In this document: positions 42,300 through 48,353 of the stretch, piece after piece
Numbering within the stretch: position 1 is the first letter of the stretch
Layout: every line of letters starts with the position of its first letter
Origin: Candidatus Woesearchaeota archaeon
Lineage (GTDB): Archaea; Nanobdellota; Nanobdellia; Woesearchaeales; GW2011-AR9
Direction of reading: 5' to 3'
DNA length: 48,353 nucleotides
Assembly: GCA_018303445.1 (NCBI GenBank)
Contig: JAGVYE010000006.1
Coordinates: 1-48,353 of the forward strand
Notes under the pieces: generated by a model
Databases searched by the model: none
What the model was told of the DNA's origin: nothing
What the model saw: only the letters and a program-made list of their open reading frames with translations
Translations under genes and position numbers: made by a program

Positions 42300-42329
42300 A
42301 CTAAATTTAGTATGAACACTAAAATTAGT
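42300..42329 (-). promoter_or_regulatory. Twin palindromic operators of the toxin-antitoxin operon
   Basis: ACTAAATTTAGT (42300-42311, a perfect palindrome) and ACTAAAATTAGT (42318-42329, one mismatched pair) lie 6 bp apart. They sit between a TATA-like GTTTAAATATATC (- strand, 42331-42343) and the first ATG at 42291, covering the probable start site. This fits cooperative binding of RHH dimers and autorepression. Confidence 0.7.
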
Positions 42330-42420
42330 GGATATATTTAAACTTTTCTCATGAGAAACCTTTCCATTCCTACAAGCGAAAAAATTACGAACCAAAAAGG
42401 TTAAAGAAAATAAAAAAACA

Positions 42421-42440
42421 AAAGAAAGAAATCTTTCTTT
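42421..42440 (-). terminator. Terminator after giant surface gene 2
   Basis: AAAGAAAGA (42421-42429) and TCTTTCTTT (42432-42440) form a 9-bp stem just after the TAG stop. On the transcribed strand it is followed by a T-rich run (complement of 42406-42420). Confidence 0.5.
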
Positions 42441-42445
42441 TTACT

Positions 42446-45400
42446 CTATTCCTGTCTCTTCTTAAACCACGTTAAAGCTGCAATGGTTATCACCACAACT
42501 GCGGCAAAGAGAACGATGACCCAGCCTACTTTACCGACTGCCTTCCCAACGCTCATGGCTAAGCCCGCTAACGCTGACGGTCCTGCCCGTCCTGCCGGCT
42601 GCTGCGCAGCTGCTTCCGCTCCTCCTGCGGCCACTGGCGCTTGCTGTTGCGCTTCTTGTTGCTGTGCTGCTGCTTGCCCGCCAGTTCCCCCTGTGCTTGG
42701 AGGCTGTTGTGCTGGCTGTGGTGCTACTGCCGTATTTGGAAGCGATCCGCCGCCGCCGCCACCACCACCAGATGAACTGCTGGTGGTGCTGGAAGATGTT
42801 GTAGTAGCTGTCGTAGTTTTGTATGATGAGAATCCTAACCCCACCGCATCTGGAACTTCACATTCCGTATCTGTCGCGCTGAATGTACATGTTACTTCAC
42901 CTGTGACATCCTGACAGTCAGTTCCATCATCTTCACAATGCTGCAATATCGTGTCAACCACGGCGTCAGAAGTGGGAATGGTAACAATCGTTTTATCCAA
43001 CCCTGTCTTCTGCTTGAAAGCTTGATACTGGTTGGCATCAATTCCGAGGAAGTCGCTTCCTGTCGAAAACGAGGAAATGTTCAACGTCTGCTTTTCAAAG
43101 ATATCAACGTCAACAAACTTAATCGAGCGGCCGCTGGTTGTATCATTAACGGTGATGTTAATTCCCGTTAAGCGATCCGAAGATGCTTTAATTGCGTATG
43201 TCGGTGTGAAGTTTGTCAAGTTCAGTGAAGGAATGTCCACTGTCCAATTGTCAGGAAGATCTAACTTAAAGGTAACATTCACCGGTTTTGCAGACGTTGT
43301 CGCGTTGCTGCATTCGCTCATTGCACAATTTCCACTTGGATCACAGACATTGTACTTGTAAAAATATGTGCTGTTTGCGTTTAACCCAGTTACTTTCGCA
43401 ACGTGATGGGGCCTGAAATTTGTGTGCGTATCGCCATCACTTAAAGCCGTATCGTTAATCGTCGCATTCAACGTTGCGCAAGTAGTGTCATTGTAATAAT
43501 ACTTCACTGTTCCATTGGAAGGCTCATCCGTGCCAAAAGTAAATGCAAGTTGTGTGGGAACTTTTTCATTAATCTTATTCCAAACAACAGTTGGAACATC
43601 ATCGTCATCAGCTCTCGCCGTAAAGCTACCGCCGCAGAAGAACGGATCATAGGCGCAATCCAAGTCATTGCAGTCAGTCTCATCATCGCCGTCATTATCC
43701 ATGTTGTCTTTACATGCCGGCCCAAACTCGCCAGGGAAGCAGCCAAACTGTTTAAACTTGCTGCATTTTGAATTGTCTTTTTGTGCCGTACTGGAGCAAT
43801 CGAAAATCTTCATGTTGATCCCATCAAAGTCAGCCGTTCCAGGAACTGTTCCATCAGTAACGTTAGTCGAGTTCCCCCCTAATCCTGTTGCTGTTGCATA
43901 GGCTCTCCACTTAGCGCTCGTGTTCACATTGCTTTTGGTATGAAGAGTTCCTTTATCAATAGCAAGAATAGGCCCGCCTACAAAGCCGCAGCCGTGCTGC
44001 TTATTAGACTTTACAGGAACATTGCTGGAAACCCAGCTCCCAGAGGAACAAATCTGTGCTGTCAAGACTTCAGATACTACTCCTCGTTGAAGTTCTACGA
44101 CGTACTTAAACAGGTGCTCAAATCCAGTATAACCGAAACCATCAGACGCTGAGCATCCTCCTGTTGAAACACCATTGGTATCGAGGTAAAGGTAATACTT
44201 CGACGTATTCGTTCCATTGCCAATGACACTTCCCGTCGTTCCTACTTTTATACCATTGCAAACCGCCGAGTCACTCATATTCCGCACCGGAATGCCATAC
44301 GCGTATGCTTCTTCTGTCTTTTTCACGCCTAAACCAACAATGTCTATGAACCCGGAAGCGACATCACCCGAGGGGTCACTGGCTATAATTTTCGGTGGTT
44401 CTTGATCCATCCCTTGGAACATCTTGTTTTCAAAGATCGGGTTACACATTCCTGTTTGTGTGCGCACCCGTGTAGCATTGGTTATGGAATCATTCGCGGA
44501 AGAACTTTCCGGAACATGATTTGTTAAGAACCCGTCAACTACAACCGTCGAGAAATTAGCCGTATCAGTAACATTAGAATTATTACTTAGCGTATCAAGG
44601 TACAACAGCCCGACATCTCTTTCCCAGAGAACTTCTATCGTCTCCATTGTACTGTTGAAGAAGTAATTAACAGTTGACCCATTGCAAGTATACCTGTCAA
44701 AGGCATTACAAGTGCCAGACTGACAAGTGCTATTAGAATAATTATACTGCACAAAGATCGTTCTTGTGTCTTGACTGCCGCAAATAATCTGAGAGATATT
44801 CACTGAAACACTCGCATCAGGCGAGGAAAGGTTCGCCGCCATTTCAATTCGCACGTAACCGCCATCCGTTCCATTCAACCCATATGCTGATTCATTCTGC
44901 GACGTATCACTATTCCTTGGCCTTTGCAATCCAATGGCCATCCAGCTCTGGAAGGAACGAATCGTTCCATTCTGCAGCGCATTAGGATTTTTCAAGTCTC
45001 CCGGCAGTGGAATCCAGACACAGTTCGTGTTTGCTTTACACGCGGTTATATCTCCATCATAATCAAAGCATACACTAATACTATCTTTAGCTTGACAGAA
45101 CCCCGTGCTCCAGATACACGTCCCAGCACTGATCACGCTGCCATTCGCCGCGCAATTTGCTGCATCAAGAATACCCGGATTCTGACATGGCTCTACACAA
45201 TTAGAACTGCCACGGAAACCTTCAAAGCTCCCTCCTTGGAATTCATTTCCTCTCCAATAACAATTTTGCGATTCACACAAAGTCTGACTACTCTGTATAC
45301 TCATATTATCAGAACACCTGCCAATAGCAGCTACTTCGCAAATGCTTCTTGGTGTGCTCCACTGGCAGCCACCTACAGCATTACACGTCCCCGCAGTTTG

Positions 45401-47476
45401 CCTGAAACAAGTAGTTTCCAGCGTACTATTAATCGAACATTCTCCTTCAACGACAAAAGAACAGACTGTCACCCCAGTATCTCCCTGGTAAGCTTCGCAT
45501 GCGGTTTGATTATGCTCCATTGATATGTTCTCCCAACATTGGGCAGAAATAGGCTTGCATGAAGAAAAACCATAAGTGTCATTTAACCATACACAGCCTC
45601 CTTTCGCCGTGCAATTTCCTCGTGCTGCCACATCCGAAAAGTCAGGCGAAGAATATTTGCCTCTTTCAAACTGGAAGCATCCGTTAGGATCAACGCTATT
45701 TCCTCCGCAGAATGGATCAAATGAACATTTAAAATCATCACAATCAGTTTGTCCATTATTATCATTATCTGTTCCATCAAAACAAATTTCATACTGACCT
45801 CCGCGTGGTTTACAGAAGGAAATAGTAGTATCCCATTGACACCCGCCCATCGCCGGCGAACCCTGACAGCCGGTTTGGTCAGGACACGCAAAGCAATCTT
45901 GGCCGCAGCTTTGCCGTCCTTCAGGGATACAAGATTGAGTCATATTATCAAACTTACACTCTGCAGAAGAATTTTGACATGCTGATTGCTTCGTTTGTAT
46001 TGGCAGTAAGTTGCAATTCCCACACTGATCATCACAGTCTAGGTCCCCGTCTTCAAAGGCAGAAGTGCACCAGCCAAAACCGTTAAAAGCATTTCCATTT
46101 TCTCTAAATGTGCATCCTGCCGCAGAATTTGCGCATACCGCACTCGCATTAGCACTGGTTGGCCATCTGCTGCCGTTAGTTTGAAACTCACAGGCAAAAC
46201 ACTCACTGCTACAAGATTGTAATTGCCCCGTATTTCCCCAAAAATCCTGCCCGCCAGCGCCAACTTCACTGAACTTCTTTATTGCTATACCCATCTCGCA
46301 CCAGTTTTCTGAAGTTGTCAATTTTTTTATAGGATCGTATGTCGTTTCTGATTTCCATGTTCCTCCTGTTGATTGACAAGAACCCTCACTATTAATGTCA
46401 TCAAAATCATCAAATTTGTTAAAGTTAAAAAAAGCAAAATGGCAATTATTAGTCTGATTATTCCAATTACAAGGGAGGAAATACAAATTTTGTAAATCAC
46501 CGCAACCAGATTGGTTATTAATATATCCTGGAGCTTCACAGAACCAAGCCGGAGGGTCAGGAACATTATCTGCGGTCTTAGATCTATTCAAGCTGCAGAC
46601 GCCATTTGCAAATGTACATAATCCTGTATTCTGGGTAAAAGTTGAATTGTCACATACAGACGAATTAATTATCGCCGTACAATTATATCCGTAATCCCCA
46701 TGAAATAAGGCTCCATTTTCACATACATTAGTAGTATTACTCCAATGACAGAATGAACTGTTAAAGCCTTGACAAGCGCTTCTCGGCAACATATCGCAAC
46801 TAAGAAAATCAAATTCATCAGGATGCGTATCTTGTAAACACATCCCATTCTGCCAATAACATTCAAAACTGGGATTCATAAAACAACTATCGATCGTTAT
46901 ATTCTCAGGACAGCCACTAAAAGGCCGTTCAAAGGTTTCATTATTAGCTTGATTATTATACTTGTATTCAAAAGTTATACTCGTGCCTACCGTTAAATTT
47001 TTTACAAAGAGAACTGCGGAGAAATTCCCCGGCATCACTAAACTCACGAGATCCCCAAGCAGTATTGTAGTTTCACGCGAGCATTCATCACCACAGAAAC
47101 CATGACCGGGAATAACAGAATCTTGATAAGAAGCATTTGGAATACGCACTATAGAGCTTCGAAACTCAGCGCCTTGAAAATCGTCAGAAAAGAAACCATG
47201 AGGAAGAAGCCGGTCATAATTGATTCCATTGATAAAATGTGATGTCAAAACAGCATGAGAAGAGGTGTAGTTGCGAAAACTTAAATAGCCATGAGGGCCT
47301 GCAGATTGATTAGTAAAGTTGAATTTGGCAGAAGCATTAACCTCGCCATTCCTATCCTGATAAACAGTTAATGTTACATTACCATAAATAGTAGCCGCCG
47401 AAACATAAAACGCTGAAAGCAACGTTAGCAGAAATAATACCAAAACTAACCCTTTAAATTTTCTATTTACAACCAT
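42446..47476 (-). CDS. Giant Cys-rich surface protein, paralogue (1676 aa)
   Basis: A paralogue of the 2114-residue protein without the N-terminal propeller. A clear signal peptide (about 8-28, ending Ser-Ala) is followed by the same beta-rich domain (Gly-Phe-Phe-Ser-Asp-Asp-Phe-Gln-Gly-Ala-Glu-Phe-Arg-Ser), the same series of Cys/Trp modules, both acidic Asp-Asn-Asp-Asn-Asn-Gly loops, the fibronectin-III-like domain, the Gln/Ala/Gly linker and the same C-terminal membrane helix. It has many Asn-x-Ser/Thr sites. Stretches of the C-terminal third are almost identical to the other gene in DNA. GGGTGAGG precedes the ATG, and a GATATAAATA box at 47541-47550 gives a leader of about 40 nt. Confidence 0.88.
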   Translation of the reverse strand: MVVNRKFKGLVLVLFLLTLLSAFYVSAATIYGNVTLTVYQDRNGEVNASAKFNFTNQSAGPHGYLSFRNYTSSHAVLTSHFINGINYDRLLPHGFFSDDFQGAEFRSSIVRIPNASYQDSVIPGHGFCGDECSRETTILLGDLVSLVMPGNFSAVLFVKNLTVGTSITFEYKYNNQANNETFERPFSGCPENITIDSCFMNPSFECYWQNGMCLQDTHPDEFDFLSCDMLPRSACQGFNSSFCHWSNTTNVCENGALFHGDYGYNCTAIINSSVCDNSTFTQNTGLCTFANGVCSLNRSKTADNVPDPPAWFCEAPGYINNQSGCGDLQNLYFLPCNWNNQTNNCHFAFFNFNKFDDFDDINSEGSCQSTGGTWKSETTYDPIKKLTTSENWCEMGIAIKKFSEVGAGGQDFWGNTGQLQSCSSECFACEFQTNGSRWPTSANASAVCANSAAGCTFRENGNAFNGFGWCTSAFEDGDLDCDDQCGNCNLLPIQTKQSACQNSSAECKFDNMTQSCIPEGRQSCGQDCFACPDQTGCQGSPAMGGCQWDTTISFCKPRGGQYEICFDGTDNDNNGQTDCDDFKCSFDPFCGGNSVDPNGCFQFERGKYSSPDFSDVAARGNCTAKGGCVWLNDTYGFSSCKPISAQCWENISMEHNQTACEAYQGDTGVTVCSFVVEGECSINSTLETTCFRQTAGTCNAVGGCQWSTPRSICEVAAIGRCSDNMSIQSSQTLCESQNCYWRGNEFQGGSFEGFRGSSNCVEPCQNPGILDAANCAANGSVISAGTCIWSTGFCQAKDSISVCFDYDGDITACKANTNCVWIPLPGDLKNPNALQNGTIRSFQSWMAIGLQRPRNSDTSQNESAYGLNGTDGGYVRIEMAANLSSPDASVSVNISQIICGSQDTRTIFVQYNYSNSTCQSGTCNAFDRYTCNGSTVNYFFNSTMETIEVLWERDVGLLYLDTLSNNSNVTDTANFSTVVVDGFLTNHVPESSSANDSITNATRVRTQTGMCNPIFENKMFQGMDQEPPKIIASDPSGDVASGFIDIVGLGVKKTEEAYAYGIPVRNMSDSAVCNGIKVGTTGSVIGNGTNTSKYYLYLDTNGVSTGGCSASDGFGYTGFEHLFKYVVELQRGVVSEVLTAQICSSGSWVSSNVPVKSNKQHGCGFVGGPILAIDKGTLHTKSNVNTSAKWRAYATATGLGGNSTNVTDGTVPGTADFDGINMKIFDCSSTAQKDNSKCSKFKQFGCFPGEFGPACKDNMDNDGDDETDCNDLDCAYDPFFCGGSFTARADDDDVPTVVWNKINEKVPTQLAFTFGTDEPSNGTVKYYYNDTTCATLNATINDTALSDGDTHTNFRPHHVAKVTGLNANSTYFYKYNVCDPSGNCAMSECSNATTSAKPVNVTFKLDLPDNWTVDIPSLNLTNFTPTYAIKASSDRLTGINITVNDTTSGRSIKFVDVDIFEKQTLNISSFSTGSDFLGIDANQYQAFKQKTGLDKTIVTIPTSDAVVDTILQHCEDDGTDCQDVTGEVTCTFSATDTECEVPDAVGLGFSSYKTTTATTTSSSTTSSSSGGGGGGGGSLPNTAVAPQPAQQPPSTGGTGGQAAAQQQEAQQQAPVAAGGAEAAAQQPAGRAGPSALAGLAMSVGKAVGKVGWVIVLFAAVVVITIAALTWFKKRQE
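42470..42672 (-). repeat. Partner copy of the shared giant-gene 3' end
   Basis: This is the second copy of the block at 35140-35345. Both are in the same orientation about 7.3 kb apart, so recombination between them could delete the toxin-antitoxin operon and fuse the two giant genes. Confidence 0.75.
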
Positions 47477-47540
47477 TTTTTCCTCACCCTCTTTTATCGA
47501 CGATTAAATTATGAACTTCGTTCTAGAACTAAAGTTGAAG

Positions 47541-47550
47541 TATTTATATC
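47541..47550 (-). promoter_or_regulatory. TATA box of giant surface gene 2
   Basis: GATATAAATA on the - strand, about 70 bp before the ATG. With the SD-like GGGTGAGG at 47482-47489 it implies a leadered transcript, unlike most genes in this window. Confidence 0.5.
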
Positions 47551-47717
47551 TTTGTTTTCATTGGAAGATAGTTAATTTTAACCAAAGATCGTTAATTTGG
47601 CTCATCATACCGTCGTATATTCTCTAAAATATTTTACAGAATATATATGCCACATATAAAGCATTACCGAAAGTTCTAATAACTAATTCTAATAACTTAA
47701 ACCTAATTTTTTAAAAT

Positions 47718-48128
47718 ATGGCTAAGATCTGGAAATATTCTATCGGGCTAGTTGCTATAGTTGCAGGAGCAGCTTTGAGTTATATTTCTTACCAAAGATA
47801 CCAGCAGAAAATAGAGAGTAGTTATAATTCTGGCGTTCAAGATGGTAAAATGCAAGGGATAGATGAAACATTGCAAGAAATAAAGTTAAATATAGAAGAT
47901 ATTAATAGCGATGGTCTGGAAGATTTTTGTATCCTGCTTCCTCCCAAGAGCACAGAACAGATTAAGCGCATGATCTGCCGGATTGATTACAATAATGATT
48001 GCATCCAAGATACGGTTTATGTGTCTATTGATGAACAGAGCAATCCAGAGATAGTCAATCAGGAAGCGGGAAAGAGAAAGTCCGGCATTTGCACGTCCCG
48101 ACCAATTCCGCAGACTATTCACCGATAG
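47718..48128 (+). CDS. Membrane-anchored protein with calcium-loop-like motifs
   Basis: 136 residues: one N-terminal helix (about 8-24) followed by an exported region with two Asp-rich loops, Asp-Ile-Asn-Ser-Asp-Gly-Leu-Glu-Asp near 62-70 and Asp-Tyr-Asn-Asn-Asp-Cys-Ile-Gln-Asp near 89-97. They resemble single EF-hand or dockerin-type calcium loops, the second with Cys where Gly is usual. A few Cys could form disulfides. No family is named with certainty. It is divergent from giant gene 2, so a surface role is plausible. Confidence 0.6.
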   Translation: MAKIWKYSIGLVAIVAGAALSYISYQRYQQKIESSYNSGVQDGKMQGIDETLQEIKLNIEDINSDGLEDFCILLPPKSTEQIKRMICRIDYNNDCIQDTVYVSIDEQSNPEIVNQEAGKRKSGICTSRPIPQTIHR

Positions 48129-48264
48129 CTGAAATAAAATAACAGCACTTAAAGATCGGCATGGCAAATTATTTTCTTCATACTTTAACAAGAATTAGTA
48201 TTAAAAAAATCCTCCAACACCAACAAAAACATAGAAAGAGAATATAATAATAATTGTGCTATCA

Positions 48265-48331
48265 CGTTTTTAGTTTACATTAATTAAGACCGCTTGGTGG
48301 TCTTAATGTACAAACTAAATTACAAAAAACG
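48265..48331. repeat. Long imperfect palindrome near the right edge
   Basis: The arms include CGTTTTTAGTTT facing AAACTAAATTACAAAAAACG, then ACATTAA facing TTAATGT, and AAGACC facing GGTCTT around a short GC-rich loop. Total span is about 67 bp. It may end a transcript or form the edge of a mobile element that continues beyond the window. No coding frame overlaps it. Confidence 0.5.
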
Positions 48332-48353
48332 GGTCTGGATTATTAAGCAAAAG

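Noticed and set aside
1-48353. CRISPR array, rRNA genes, integrase or transposase genes
   Set aside because: No regularly spaced repeats, rRNA segments or recognisable transposase/integrase motifs were seen anywhere in the window.

Overview
The window is archaeal. It carries archaeal-type LeuRS and EF-2, the L7Ae-S28e-L24e-NDK ribosomal cluster, eukaryote-like Ser/Thr kinases, a PUA protein, a tRNA with introns, and many genes with a TATA-like box 25-29 bp before the start codon and no Shine-Dalgarno site (leaderless). The short genes, the sparse metabolism (only pyrE and pyrF of pyrimidine synthesis here) and the giant Cys-rich surface proteins fit a DPANN archaeon of the Woesearchaeota/Pacearchaeota kind. 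That placement is inference; no rRNA is present to confirm it.

Layout. 0-3.8 kb: small membrane protein, cutA, argS, a solo B3/4-domain protein and another membrane protein. 3.9-7.3 kb: a tRNA-Gln(TTG) gene that appears to hold two introns (anticodon loop and T-loop), a ParA ATPase, and convergent pyrF and pyrE with a strongly structured 220-bp interval between them. 7.4-14.6 kb: a lipoprotein, a PolX/PHP DNA polymerase, a SpoT-like HD protein and leuS. 14.7-19.8 kb: two Ser/Thr kinases, small membrane/PUA/DUF192 proteins and a PfkB sugar kinase with an extra N-terminal region. 19.8-25 kb: EF-2 interrupted by a 516-residue LAGLIDADG intein inside its P-loop, then NDK, L24e, S28e and L7Ae. 25-34 kb: a PEP-utilising swivel-domain protein, a U32 peptidase, glmS, a HAD phosphatase, a broken HAD gene and an Mre11-like nuclease. 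34.3-47.5 kb: two giant paralogous surface proteins (2114 and 1676 aa). The first is followed by doxX and VKOR genes; between the two lies a three-gene RHH-RHH-RelE toxin-antitoxin operon with paired palindromic operators.

Most unusual signals. (1) Three intergenic elements of about 140 bp (2583-2724, 4960-5101, 11628-11764) share a conserved core, while at least two of their stems change sequence but keep pairing. Two of them are flanked by perfect 9-bp direct repeats, so they look like mobile elements with a conserved folded structure. (2) A separate 81-bp inverted-repeat element with its own 9-bp direct repeats sits in the pyrF leader. (3) The doubly interrupted tRNA-Gln. (4) A Cys-rich surface protein gene directly upstream of disulfide-forming VKOR and DoxX genes, which suggests dedicated oxidative folding of the cell surface layer.
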